Shown here piece after piece: positions 27,303-35,853 of a DNA stretch of 64,000 nt. The DNA comes from Gammaproteobacteria bacterium (GTDB lineage Bacteria > Pseudomonadota > Gammaproteobacteria > Enterobacterales > Alteromonadaceae). A program made the position numbers and the translations under genes. Location: positions 124,001 through 188,000 of the forward strand of contig JAHKAA010000010.1 in the NCBI GenBank assembly GCA_018825965.1. Reading direction: 5' to 3'. Each line of letters starts with the position of its first letter. Positions within the stretch are counted from its first letter, which is position 1. The notes beneath the pieces are model-generated. The model was not told where the DNA came from. It searched no databases and saw only the letters and a list, made by a program, of their open reading frames with translations.

Positions 27303-28367
27303 TTACAGTACTCCGCGACGGATTTGATCTTCTTCAATGGATTCAAACAAGGCTTTAAAGTTGCCTTCGCCAAAACCTTCATTGCCTTTACGCTGAATAA
27401 TTTCAAAGAATACAGGGCCAATCACAGTTTTGGTAAAGATCTGCAATAAAATACCGTCTTTCATCGGCGCGCCATCAATCAGTACACGCAGCTCTTTTAA
27501 CTGCTCCAGATCTTCAGTATGGCCTTCAACACGGGCGTTTACACGTTCGTAATAAGTATCTGGCGTCGGCATAAAATCCATACCACGTTGACGCAGTGTA
27601 CGCACTGTCTGATAAATATCGTCCGTGGTCATGGCGATATGCTGAATACCTTCACCTTTGTATTCACGGATAAACTCTTCAATCTGAGATTTATCATCAG
27701 ACGACTCGTTGATTGGAATACGGATTTTGCCACAAGGCGCAGTCATGGCTTTAGACACCAGACCTGTCAGCTTGCCTTCAATATCAAAATAACGGATTTC
27801 GCGGAAGTTACCTATACGCTCATAAAAACCAGCCCACAGCGCCATATTGCCACGACGTACATTGTGAGTCAGATGGTCAACCACCTCTAAACCCACCTGG
27901 TTTTTCGCCATTTCAGCTTGCCAGTTGTCATAAAACTTAAAATCAACGTCATACACAGAATTCTGACCATAACGGTCAACAAAATACAACAGACTGCTGC
28001 CAATACCGTACACAGCCGGGATATTCAGCTCCATAGGGCCAACCTGATTCTGGTAGGCCTTAGCACCGTTGGCTACAGCGTGTTGTAAGGCTTCGGCTGC
28101 ATCTTTCACCCGGAACGCCATAGCACAGACGCTTGGGCCATGTTCAGCTGCAAACTGTTCAGCCTGAGAATTTGGCTGACCGTTCACAATAAAATTCACA
28201 TCCCCTTGTTTGTATAACCAGGCTTCTTTAGAGCGGTGTTTAGCCACTTCAGTAAAACCTAAAGAACTAAAGAGGTGCTTCAAATCCTCAATACCCTGCT
28301 CTGTGGCTGCAGTGTATTCAACAAATTCAAAACCATCGGTACCCAAAGGGTTAATAGGGTCAAACAT
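27303..28367 (-). CDS. hpd: 4-hydroxyphenylpyruvate dioxygenase
   Basis: Converts 4-hydroxyphenylpyruvate to homogentisate. The 354-aa product has two glyoxalase/VOC domains; the iron ligands are in EVVDHLTHNV (about 162-171), EGIQHIAMTTDDI (about 241-253) and GPVFFEIIQRKGNEGFGEGNF (ends: GPVFFEI, GEGNF; about 320-340), the last also being the usual C-terminal signature. It is the first gene of the hpd-hmgA-fahA(-maiA) operon. A TyrR-box-like site and a 15-bp inverted repeat stand about 100 bases upstream. Confidence 0.95.
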   Translation of the reverse strand: MFDPINPLGTDGFEFVEYTAATEQGIEDLKHLFSSLGFTEVAKHRSKEAWLYKQGDVNFIVNGQPNSQAEQFAAEHGPSVCAMAFRVKDAAEALQHAVANGAKAYQNQVGPMELNIPAVYGIGSSLLYFVDRYGQNSVYDVDFKFYDNWQAEMAKNQVGLEVVDHLTHNVRRGNMALWAGFYERIGNFREIRYFDIEGKLTGLVSKAMTAPCGKIRIPINESSDDKSQIEEFIREYKGEGIQHIAMTTDDIYQTVRTLRQRGMDFMPTPDTYYERVNARVEGHTEDLEQLKELRVLIDGAPMKDGILLQIFTKTVIGPVFFEIIQRKGNEGFGEGNFKALFESIEEDQIRRGVL

Positions 28368-28463
28368 CAGTATCTCCAGAAAAAAATCAGGCTAATTTGT
28401 GCTTATCTTGCGCTTGCCCAAAAAAAATGGAAGAGAGGCTCCACGGATGACTGAGCGACGAAA

Positions 28464-28505
28464 AAAGGGCATTTTTGTACAGAATAGCTGACAAAAATGC
28501 CCTTT
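28464..28505. repeat. 15-bp perfect inverted repeat between tyrR and hpd
   Basis: AAAGGGCATTTTTGT (28464-28478) is repeated in inverted form at 28491-28505 with a 12-base centre. On the minus strand it is followed by T6, so it can be read as a terminator; the centre and inner arms also hold a TyrR-box-like sequence. It may have either or both roles. Confidence 0.8.
28476..28493. promoter_or_regulatory. TyrR-box-like site upstream of hpd
   Basis: TGTACAGAATAGCTGACA fits the TyrR form TGT-N12-ACA (consensus TGTAAA-N6-TTTACA). It lies 109 bases before the hpd ATG, in the centre of the inverted repeat, and next to tyrR itself. Confidence 0.5.
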
Positions 28506-28521
28506 CGCTTAAATAAGAAAC

Positions 28522-28550
28522 AAAAAGGCCCTAAAACGAACTTTAGGGCC
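28522..28550 (-). terminator. Rho-independent terminator after tyrR
   Basis: On the minus strand GGCCCTAAA / TTTAGGGCC with a central GTTCGT is followed by TTTTT, 34 bases after the tyrR stop. Confidence 0.9.
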
Positions 28551-28583
28551 TGGTCTTTGTAGAGCAAATCACACAAAGCGTAT

Positions 28584-30146
28584 TTAAATTTTTACGCTCT
28601 TACGGTTAATGCCGTATTCGCGCAATTTATTCGCGACAGCTGTGTGACTTAAACCTAGTTTTTTCGCCAACTGGCGTGAACTTGGATAAGCCGGATAGAG
28701 TTTTCGCAGTAAGTCCGCTTCAAAATTCCGTACCGCTTCATCCAGGGTGCCATCAAAATCTTTTTCCAGATACCCAAAGTCACTGGTGTAACTTGGCAGT
28801 TGCATATGCTCTTTATCCAGCTCATAACCTTCGAGCAAAGTCACGGCCCGGTATAAGGCATTCTCTAACTGACGCACATTACCGGGCCAGGGGTAATGTT
28901 GCAGAAAATGTGCACAGGAGTCGGTCAGTTTGGGAGCCTTACGACCTAAGCGGGCGGCAAAACGCGCGATAAAAAACTCAGCTAAAGGCACAACATCCTG
29001 TTTACGCTCACGCAGCGGTGGCAAGTTCAGCGTCAGTACGTTTAAACGGTAAAATAAGTCTTCACGGAATTTGCCCTCCTGCACCATGGCCGGTAAGTCT
29101 TTTTGTGTGGTGCAAATCACCCGCACGTCCACTTTGACTTCGTTTTCATCACCAACACGGCGGAAACTGCCATCCTGCAAAAATCGGATAAGCTTGGTTT
29201 GCAGCTCACGCGACATCTCGCCTACTTCATCGAGAAACACAGTACCTTTATTGGCTTGCTCAAAAATACCTTTTTTTGCTTCACTTGCTCCGGGAAAGGC
29301 GTTTGGACCATGACCAAAAAGTTCAGACTCCGCGACTAAATCCGGCATAGCAGCAACATTGACGGCTAAAAAGGGTTTACCTGTTCTGCTGCTGGCCGCA
29401 TGGCAAGCCCGCGCAAGAACTTCTTTGCCTGTGCCCGTTTCACCCATAATCAGAATAGGGGCGTCCAACTGAGCCATTTTTTTCGCTTCACGTACGACTT
29501 TGCGCATCAAATTACTGTGGGCATGTAAGTTATTAAAGCTTTCCTGATCGCCTTTTTTAAACACTACCATCTGCTCACCCAAACGGCTTTCAGATTTCAG
29601 GTTCAGTACGGCCCCAGCCAGAATATCTTTGCCCGCATCACCCGGCACCAACACAGGCAATAAGTCAGCGATAAAGCGTTTGTTCTGAATTTCTACCCTG
29701 CGGGTTTGGGCCAGCACGTCATCACTTTCCAGCCAGCGGCTTAAATTAAAACCTTTGACCATAGCGGTCAGCGACTGTCCTTCAATAGCACTACGCTCCA
29801 TGGATAAAGCTTCAAGCGCAGCTTCATTAATAATGGTGACATTAGCTCGGGTGTCTACTGCAATAATGCCATCCGGCAGAGTGCGTAATAAGGTGGTCAG
29901 TTCATTGTGTTCCCGCTCTGACGGCATAAAAGCCGTGGTTTTTACGTCGTCGACTCCGGGAATACGGCGAATTTTCACCATCAACTCCTGGAATTTTTCA
30001 AACTCGACTGTCGGGAATGACACATAGATCCGGCCAAGGATCGGATCCACTTCAATACCACGTAAATCCAATTGATAACTGACCAGGATATTTAACACTT
30101 CCTGAGTAATACCCAGTCGGTCCTGGCAATGAATTTCTAACCTCAT
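28584..30146 (-). CDS. tyrR: Aromatic amino-acid regulator TyrR (PhhR)
   Basis: Transcription factor sensing Tyr, Phe and Trp. From ATG 30146 (GAGGTGG upstream) the product is 520 aa. Domains: ACT (about 1-70, MRLEIHCQDRLGITQEVL), PAS (about 78-190), AAA+ (about 205-430; Walker A GETGTGKE, Walker B TVFLDEVGEM, PWPGNVRQLENALYRA) and C-terminal helix-turn-helix (SSRQLAKKLGLSHTAVANKL). The sigma-54 contact loop GAFTGA is replaced by NAFPGA, as expected for TyrR, which works with sigma-70. It lies between the phhAB and hpd operons, with box-like sites by all three. Confidence 0.95.
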   Translation of the reverse strand: MRLEIHCQDRLGITQEVLNILVSYQLDLRGIEVDPILGRIYVSFPTVEFEKFQELMVKIRRIPGVDDVKTTAFMPSEREHNELTTLLRTLPDGIIAVDTRANVTIINEAALEALSMERSAIEGQSLTAMVKGFNLSRWLESDDVLAQTRRVEIQNKRFIADLLPVLVPGDAGKDILAGAVLNLKSESRLGEQMVVFKKGDQESFNNLHAHSNLMRKVVREAKKMAQLDAPILIMGETGTGKEVLARACHAASSRTGKPFLAVNVAAMPDLVAESELFGHGPNAFPGASEAKKGIFEQANKGTVFLDEVGEMSRELQTKLIRFLQDGSFRRVGDENEVKVDVRVICTTQKDLPAMVQEGKFREDLFYRLNVLTLNLPPLRERKQDVVPLAEFFIARFAARLGRKAPKLTDSCAHFLQHYPWPGNVRQLENALYRAVTLLEGYELDKEHMQLPSYTSDFGYLEKDFDGTLDEAVRNFEADLLRKLYPAYPSSRQLAKKLGLSHTAVANKLREYGINRKSVKI

Positions 30147-30219
30147 GATAAAAAACCACCTCAAGCTTTTGCTTAGTTTTAATCATACGGTAAAGAGGCT
30201 CAGGCAGACCAGTACTATT

Positions 30220-30237
30220 TGTAAAGAAATATGCACA
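30220..30237. promoter_or_regulatory. TyrR-box-like site upstream of tyrR
   Basis: TGTAAAGAAATATGCACA has a perfect left half (TGTAAA) and the required ACA at the right spacing. It lies 74 bases before the tyrR start, suggesting autoregulation. The rest of the 30165-30355 spacer holds small palindromes but no gene. Confidence 0.5.
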
Positions 30238-30319
30238 TTCCCTTCGTACGCTATGCGTAGCATGGGGAGTCGCGGCTGGAAGGGATCAAAGTGTGGGGGC
30301 CGTGTGTAGCAAAGGAGAC

Positions 30320-30340
30320 GGGATGGGACAAGCCCATCCC
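30320..30340. repeat. Hairpin after phhB
   Basis: GGGATGGG / CCCATCCC with a 5-base loop lies 16 bases past the phhB stop. A second small hairpin, ACAGCT / AGCTGT, is beside it. There is no T run on either side, so termination is uncertain. Confidence 0.5.
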
Positions 30341-30355
30341 CTACAGCTGAAGCTG

Positions 30356-30697
30356 TTAAGAAACTAACAACTCATCCGTTTTAGCTGCACAGATAAAATC
30401 GTTTTTATGCAGGCCTTTGATCGAATGCGACCACCAGGTCACTGTGAGCTTGCCCCACTCCAGCAACAAAGCCGGATGATGACCTTCATCTTCAGCCAGT
30501 TGCGCCACTTTCTGATGAAAAGCCCAGGCCAGCTTAAAGTTTTTAAATTTAAACTCACGTTCCAGTTGCAAAATACCATCACGGGCTACCGGGACCCAGT
30601 CCGGGATCTGGTGCATCAATTGGGCTAGTTCTTCATCCGATACCTTGGGTGCATCAGCACGGCAGGCTTCACATTTGGCTTGTTTTAATTCAGACAT
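30356..30697 (-). CDS. phhB: Pterin-4a-carbinolamine dehydratase
   Basis: Recycles the tetrahydropterin cofactor of phenylalanine hydroxylase. The 113-aa product has the family signature [23 protein letters not shown] (ends: EDEGHHP, TWWSH; about 69-91), containing the catalytic histidines, and [10 protein letters not shown]. The N-terminus carries CEAC, as in Pseudomonas PhhB-like proteins. It follows phhA by 27 bases. Confidence 0.95.
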   Translation of the reverse strand: MSELKQAKCEACRADAPKVSDEELAQLMHQIPDWVPVARDGILQLEREFKFKNFKLAWAFHQKVAQLAEDEGHHPALLLEWGKLTVTWWSHSIKGLHKNDFICAAKTDELLVS

Positions 30698-30724
30698 CAG
30701 TGTGTTCTCTGTTGTGGGCAGCGT

Positions 30725-31525
30725 TTAGCTTGCCTTTTTTTCTTTAGGCGGAAATTTAGGTGCATGTAAACCCAAAGCTCTGGCCTGTTGAACCATAGCC
30801 ATCAAATCGAGCTGGGATACATCAAATAAATCGTTAATCGAATTAATCATAAAATACACAGGCTGCATAATATCGATACGGTAAGGCGTCCGCAGTACGT
30901 CGACCACATCAAATACTTTGCGCTCTGGTACTTCAGAGTTGATGGCGTATAAAGTTTCGCCCGGAGAAGACAAAATACCGCCACCATAAATACGTAAACC
31001 ATCTTTGCTGTTCAATAAGCCAAATTCGATAGTAAACCAGTACAAACGCGCCAGATAGACACGATCTTCTTTGCTGGCCGCTAAGCCCAGTTTGCCGTAT
31101 GTGTGAGTAAATTCAGCAAAAGCCGGATGGGTTAACATAGCGCAGTGGCCAAATATTTCATGAAATACGTCTGGCTCTTGCAGGTAATCAAACTCTTCCC
31201 TGCTGCGGATAAAAGTGGCAACCGGAAATTCTTTGTTGGCTAACAGCTGAAAAAACCGATCAAAACTAATCAAGGCCGGCACTTCAGTCACTTTCCAGCC
31301 TGTGCTTGGTTCTAATACCGCATTAATTTCCGCAAGTTGTGGAATACGATCACCAGGCAAGTTCAGCTTCTTCAGACCATCCAGATATTCATCGCAGGCT
31401 TTGCCTTCAATACAGGATAACTGACGCTGCATAAGCTCAGACCAGATTTGGTTTTCTTCAGCGGACCAGTGGATAAAACCATGTTCATCCGACTGATGTG
31501 ATACATATTTGCTTGATTTACTCAT
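30725..31525 (-). CDS. phhA: Phenylalanine 4-monooxygenase
   Basis: Hydroxylates phenylalanine to tyrosine with tetrahydropterin and non-heme iron. From ATG 31525 (AGGG upstream; the frame opens to 31594 but the family begins here) the product is 266 aa, the bacterial length. The iron ligands are in DVFHEIFGHCAMLTHPAF (two His) and the Glu of YWFTIEFGLL; GGGILSSPGE is also typical. Operon phhA-phhB; a TyrR box lies 120 bases upstream. Confidence 0.95.
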   Translation of the reverse strand: MSKSSKYVSHQSDEHGFIHWSAEENQIWSELMQRQLSCIEGKACDEYLDGLKKLNLPGDRIPQLAEINAVLEPSTGWKVTEVPALISFDRFFQLLANKEFPVATFIRSREEFDYLQEPDVFHEIFGHCAMLTHPAFAEFTHTYGKLGLAASKEDRVYLARLYWFTIEFGLLNSKDGLRIYGGGILSSPGETLYAINSEVPERKVFDVVDVLRTPYRIDIMQPVYFMINSINDLFDVSQLDLMAMVQQARALGLHAPKFPPKEKKAS

Positions 31526-31610
31526 AGAACCCTGTTCAACACTCTTATATGGGCAGAACCCTTTAGTTGCGGCAGATACTAGAGGATTGGACAACAGCTG
31601 TTAACCCATT

Positions 31611-31638
31611 GCAGAGTTGACGTGAACGTCAACTCTGC
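31611..31638. repeat. 12-bp perfect inverted repeat between megL and phhA
   Basis: GCAGAGTTGACG and its inverse flank a TGAA loop; a T run (TGTTTTT) follows on the plus strand only. It lies between the TyrR-box-like site and phhA. It could be a leader hairpin for phhA or a terminator for antisense transcription. Confidence 0.75.
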
Positions 31639-31644
31639 TGTTTT

Positions 31645-31662
31645 TGTAAAGCTATGGTTACA
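31645..31662. promoter_or_regulatory. TyrR box upstream of phhA
   Basis: TGTAAAGCTATGGTTACA matches TGTAAA-N6-TTTACA at 11 of 12 fixed positions. It overlaps the last codons of megL and lies 120 bases before the phhA start. It is the best of the three sites seen. Confidence 0.7.
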
Positions 31663-32878
31663 ACGACAAGGGCGTTTTCTGTTGTTTTTGCAGCATCAGA
31701 CTCAAAGCCTGATCAAGGTCAGCAATAATATCTTCCACATGTTCAAGCCCTACTGAAATCCGGATCAAACCATCGCTGATACCCGCCATCTGCCGCTCTT
31801 CCGCTGTGTAAGGACTATGAGTCATCGACGCCGGATGCTGAATAAGTGACTCTGCATCGCCAAGGCTGACGGCAAGGCTCAGCAACTGACACTGATTAAT
31901 AAAATAACGGCCATCATCCAGACTGCCATTGAGCTCAAAGGCCAGGACACCACCAGCGGCTTTCATTTGCTTGCCGATAAATTTGTAACCCGGATGCGAT
32001 TTTAAGCCTGGGTAATACACCTGCCCTATGGCCGGGTGCGCTTCGAGATATTCCGCAACTTTTTGTGCATTCTGGCAATGCCGCTCCATCCGCACTGATA
32101 AGGTTTTCAGGCCACGGATAATCAGCCAGGCATCGTGGGGGCTGATAGTCGCCCCCATATCTTTTAAGGTCGTCAGTTTAATCTGCGTAATGCGTTCGCT
32201 ACTTCCCACAATAATACCGGCCACCACATCGCCATGGCCGTTCAGATACTTAGTGGCACTGTGCAAAATCAGGTCTACGCCATAATCAGCTGGTTTTTGC
32301 AGCAAAGGCGTCAGGAAGGTGTTATCGATCACTGAGATTAACTGGTGCTTTTTGGCAAACTGGCCAATAAAGTTTAAGTCGAGCACGGTCAGAGTCGGGT
32401 TAACAGGCGTTTCGGCAAAAATCATTTTGGTGTTGGCTTTCAGCGCTTGTTTGATGGCGTGATGATCTGTCATATCGACAAAACTAACCTCTATACCATA
32501 ACGGGCAAACTGATGATTAAACAGCGCAAAACTACAACCATAAATCGCTTTGCTGGCGATCAGGTGATCACCTTGCTGTAAAAAAGCCATAGTGGCAGCG
32601 GCTACTGCCCCCATACCAGTGGAGGTGGCTGCGGCATCTTCCATACCTTCAAGTGCTGCAACTTTTAATTCCAGCTCTCTTGTCGTTGGGTTACCCAAAC
32701 GGGTGTAGATATAACCCGGCTCTTCTCCGGCAAAACGCGCTGCACCTTGTTCGGCACTGTCAAATACAAAAGTGGAGGTCTGATACAAAGGAGTGGCTAA
32801 AGCGCCGTGTGGATTTAAACCTGTTTTTCCGGCGTGAATACATACCGTATCAGGATGACTGTACTGCTGCTTACTCAT
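31658..32878 (-). CDS. megL: Methionine gamma-lyase
   Basis: PLP enzyme of the Cys/Met metabolism family. It splits methionine to methanethiol, ammonia and 2-oxobutyrate. From ATG 32878 (AGGTG six bases upstream) the product is 406 aa. PLP-binding lysine is in LHSATKYLNGHGDVVAG. The segment KAIYGCSFALF keeps the active-site Cys that marks methionine gamma-lyases rather than cystathionine enzymes; YTRLGNPTTRELE is also typical. Cystathionine gamma-lyase or homocysteine activity remains possible. It lies upstream of phhA on the same strand. Confidence 0.88.
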   Translation of the reverse strand: MSKQQYSHPDTVCIHAGKTGLNPHGALATPLYQTSTFVFDSAEQGAARFAGEEPGYIYTRLGNPTTRELELKVAALEGMEDAAATSTGMGAVAAATMAFLQQGDHLIASKAIYGCSFALFNHQFARYGIEVSFVDMTDHHAIKQALKANTKMIFAETPVNPTLTVLDLNFIGQFAKKHQLISVIDNTFLTPLLQKPADYGVDLILHSATKYLNGHGDVVAGIIVGSSERITQIKLTTLKDMGATISPHDAWLIIRGLKTLSVRMERHCQNAQKVAEYLEAHPAIGQVYYPGLKSHPGYKFIGKQMKAAGGVLAFELNGSLDDGRYFINQCQLLSLAVSLGDAESLIQHPASMTHSPYTAEERQMAGISDGLIRISVGLEHVEDIIADLDQALSLMLQKQQKTPLSL

Positions 32879-32962
32879 AAAAACACCTGTCATTACTACT
32901 GTTTTATTTTTTATGAGTTTTTTATACCGAGCAGGCAGATCAGCGACAAGGCATATAGACAT

Positions 32963-32988
32963 CTGACGGTCTGAAGCAGCACCGTCAG
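32963..32988. repeat. Hairpin between ycjF and megL
   Basis: CTGACGGT / ACCGTCAG with a 10-base loop; a short T run follows on the plus strand only. The neighbouring genes are both on the minus strand. Confidence 0.5.
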
Positions 32989-33017
32989 TTTTAACAAAAA
33001 TAACAACAAATGTAGCG

Positions 33018-34031
33018 TTAAGTTGACAAAGGAGCCGCTTTGCCCAGCAAACGCCGTACTAAGGCTTTACTTAAATCCAGCAAACTTAGCTTTTGACTTT
33101 GTGCCAACGGCAAAGGCCGTAACAACTGCTGCGCTGCTAAACCTAAGCGGGCGACCAGCATACCTGCAATTAAACCTTGTCCTGAGCGCATCGACAATTT
33201 GCTGGTCAGCTCAGCGCCTATCAGATCTGAGCCTAAATCCAGCGCCAGCTCTGAACTGGCCGCCCATAATAAAGTGGCAAACAAATGTTTGATCAACAGC
33301 AGGCTACGCAACTGCCCCAAAGAGGCACCATAACTTTCTGCCATCTGGCGTAATAATTTACTGGTGCGCCAGAGCACCAACAGCATATCTGCCAGGGCAA
33401 AAGGGCTGACAGCTACAGCAATAGCAGTGTCGGCTGAGGCTTGGTGGATCTGCTGACGCACACGGGCATCGGCTTTGCTCAGCACCCTTAATTCAAACAA
33501 ATCCAGCAGCTCCTGATCACTGTGTTCTGTTTGTTTTTGCGCTTTCCAGTCTGCCACATCCTGTTGTGTTGATTCAGGTAAAACGGCAGCGATATCCAGA
33601 CAGAGCTGTTCAGCTTCACCATATTGAATAGTGGCATGAATACGTTGATGCGCTTGTTGCCACTTTCTGGTTTTTGCTAAACGCCGCCATAAACGCCATT
33701 CACGCAGCAGCAGCAAGCTGCCTAAGGTTAACAAAGCGACACAAAATAAAGCGTCCAGCACAGTACTGATCCCTGGCGTTATAAAAGCCTGCCGGATGGT
33801 TGCCACAGCGCTGTACAAAGCCACAGCCACTAACAACAGCAGACTGCTGACGCCAGCCCAGAGTAACGCTGATACAGGCTTGCGTTTTGGTTGTTCCGGC
33901 ACGGCTTGTGGCTCAACCACAAAATCTGCCTGCTCAAACTGTTGAGCCCTGGCCATAGGCAGTTCTGAAACAGCGTCAGAACCAATAAAGTCGGCCTCTT
34001 TAAAACTTTTGGCTTGTTTTAGAGCTGTCAT
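33018..34031 (-). CDS. ycjF: YcjF family inner-membrane protein (TIGR01620/DUF697)
   Basis: A 337-aa protein of unknown function in the psp neighbourhood. A polar N-terminal part is followed by hydrophobic helices at about 53-75 (VSALLWAGVSSLLLLVAVALYSAV; ends VSALLW, LYSAV) and 87-110 (TVLDALFCVALLTLGSLLLL), then a C-terminal DUF697-like helical domain (SPFALADMLLVLWRTSKLLRQMA..., GQGLIAGMLVARLGL). The start ATG overlaps the ycjX stop (ATGA). In E. coli ycjX-ycjF lie beside psp and tyrR, as here. Confidence 0.9.
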   Translation of the reverse strand: MTALKQAKSFKEADFIGSDAVSELPMARAQQFEQADFVVEPQAVPEQPKRKPVSALLWAGVSSLLLLVAVALYSAVATIRQAFITPGISTVLDALFCVALLTLGSLLLLREWRLWRRLAKTRKWQQAHQRIHATIQYGEAEQLCLDIAAVLPESTQQDVADWKAQKQTEHSDQELLDLFELRVLSKADARVRQQIHQASADTAIAVAVSPFALADMLLVLWRTSKLLRQMAESYGASLGQLRSLLLIKHLFATLLWAASSELALDLGSDLIGAELTSKLSMRSGQGLIAGMLVARLGLAAQQLLRPLPLAQSQKLSLLDLSKALVRRLLGKAAPLST

Positions 34032-35407
34032 GTCAGTTTATCTCCTAACAGGTATTCCAGCAGATGATCCAGACGGATATGTTGCAGCACCTGCTGTTTA
34101 GGCCATGGCAAAGGTGCCAGGGACTGAAACTCAAAATGATGTTCGGTAAACAGCTTGTGATCAGGCCAGTAGCGAGGTACGTCACCGGGATAATAGGTGA
34201 GCGCCTCTCCTGTGGTTGCACTGATACCACGCAAACAAGGTTGCTGCTGCCCCTCGTTTTTTACAAAACCTGCTTCGCTGGCTTTGATAGCGGCTATCGC
34301 CATCACTTCATACGGGCAAAGCTGAAATTTCACACTTTGCAGATGTTGCAGCAACAGCTGTTGTAATAATAATGTCAGCGCCTGATGCTGATCCGGGGTG
34401 ACATGATCGGCTTTGCTGACCGCAAATAACACTTTACTGATACGGGGTTTGAAAATACGCCTCAGCCAGTGTTCAGGGCCGTAATCAAAACTTTGTAAAA
34501 TCAGCAATAAACTTTGTTTCAGCTCTAAAAGCGCAGATTCACCGGCATTCAGTGCGCCCAAAATATCAACCAGCACCACCTGACGGTCTAAACCTGAAAA
34601 GTACTGACGGTAAAATGGTTCAATCACTTTACTTTGGTAGCTGGCAAAATGTTTTTGCATCAGATCCACCAAAGCCCCACCTTGTGCCAGCTGTTCAGGT
34701 AACAGGGGCAATAAGTGCAGCAAAGGGGTGCCTTCAAATTCACCAGGTACCAATAAACGGCCAGGCTGATTTAAATAAGCACCTGCCACTTCACGGAATT
34801 GCTTCAGTAAGGTGCTGTAGTCAGCGCATAACTCCTGCACAAAAAGCACTGAAACATCATTTAAATCAATGGTCTGTAGCCGCTGCTTAAAGGCCTCTGC
34901 CGTGGCTGCCCTATGGGATTGAGCAAACAGCAACCAGCTTTGTTCACACCACTGCTGGTAATTCTGCTGCAGCATGGGTAAATCCAGCAACCACTCCCCC
35001 GGATAATCCACCAGTACCAGTTCAGTTTCCTGATAATCCTGAAAGCGGGCACGCAAGCTCGATTCGCTCTGATAACGCAGCGCTAAAGTGAGCTGACTCC
35101 AGCCAACAGTAGATGGGGGCCAGCAAGCCGGTTGTTGCTGCAGGTAACTTAAGTTTTTTTCAAAGCCAAAACGGGGAAGCTGCGGCAATTGATTGTCATC
35201 AATACGAGCGCCCAACCAACGCTTTTGCATTACAGAGAAAAAAGGTAAATGAGACGAATGACTTTGGGTCAGTTGGTGCACCAGTGCGGTTAAGAGTGCA
35301 GTTTTTCCTGCACCACTTAAGCCTGTGACTCCCAGTCTGAGCTGACGGTGAAAGGAGCGCTTTGTCAGTTGTTCTGAATGCCAGCGCGCCTTTTTTAACC
35401 AATCCAT
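34028..35407 (-). CDS. ycjX: YcjX family P-loop protein (DUF463)
   Basis: A 459-aa predicted nucleoside-triphosphatase of unknown cellular role, linked to the psp stress response in Enterobacteria. Walker A is GVTGLSGAGKTALL (about 28-41); a Walker-B-like LVLVDYPGEWLLDL lies near residue 130, typical of this family, and VLFAVSKADHVT near 330 resembles a G4 motif (base specificity for GTP is suggested). Its stop overlaps ycjF by 4 bases; it starts 36 bases after pspC. Confidence 0.9.
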   Translation of the reverse strand: MDWLKKARWHSEQLTKRSFHRQLRLGVTGLSGAGKTALLTALVHQLTQSHSSHLPFFSVMQKRWLGARIDDNQLPQLPRFGFEKNLSYLQQQPACWPPSTVGWSQLTLALRYQSESSLRARFQDYQETELVLVDYPGEWLLDLPMLQQNYQQWCEQSWLLFAQSHRAATAEAFKQRLQTIDLNDVSVLFVQELCADYSTLLKQFREVAGAYLNQPGRLLVPGEFEGTPLLHLLPLLPEQLAQGGALVDLMQKHFASYQSKVIEPFYRQYFSGLDRQVVLVDILGALNAGESALLELKQSLLLILQSFDYGPEHWLRRIFKPRISKVLFAVSKADHVTPDQHQALTLLLQQLLLQHLQSVKFQLCPYEVMAIAAIKASEAGFVKNEGQQQPCLRGISATTGEALTYYPGDVPRYWPDHKLFTEHHFEFQSLAPLPWPKQQVLQHIRLDHLLEYLLGDKLT

Positions 35408-35442
35408 GCAGTGTTCCTATGTGGCGTCTGTGAGCCGACTCA

Positions 35443-35853
35443 CTATAACTTGCTGATTTCTCTGTTCAGTTGAAACTTGGCAGAGGTCACATGAGTTTCC
35501 ATGTCGCGTAAACGTAATTCCATACTGTTAAATTGATTGACCAGATGATGCACAGCAGATTTTGGCGCCTCACCACGTTGCCATACCCGGGTTTTCACTT
35601 CCACAGGACGCTCATCATAAGTAGGTTCAGTGACCCCTTTTTTTGCTTCATGCACTGATTTTTTCTCCAGAATAAACCAGGCGGCCACATACAAAACAGG
35701 TAACAAACCACCTAAACCTAATAACACCGAAGTGACCACAATTAACCGGACTAACCAGACTTCCCAGCCAAAGTAGTCTGCAATACCTGCACAAACCCCG
35801 GCCAGTTTGCCGTTGCGGTCATCCCGCAACAGCTCTTTGCGTATTTTAGTCAT
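35443..35853 (-). CDS. pspC: Phage-shock protein C
   Basis: Inner-membrane stress sensor that, with PspB, draws PspA off PspF. From ATG 35853 the product is 136 aa: PspC domain (RDDRNGKLAGVCAGIADYFG, about 8-27), one transmembrane helix (VRLIVVTSVLLGLGGLLPVLYVAAWFI; ends VRLIVV, VAAWFI), and a cytoplasmic coiled-coil-like C-terminus. Its start overlaps pspB by 8 bases. Confidence 0.94.
   Translation of the reverse strand: MTKIRKELLRDDRNGKLAGVCAGIADYFGWEVWLVRLIVVTSVLLGLGGLLPVLYVAAWFILEKKSVHEAKKGVTEPTYDERPVEVKTRVWQRGEAPKSAVHHLVNQFNSMELRLRDMETHVTSAKFQLNREISKL

Noticed and set aside
27519..27890. 123-aa plus-strand frame inside hpd
   Set aside because: Antisense to a dioxygenase gene with all iron ligands; no start signal.
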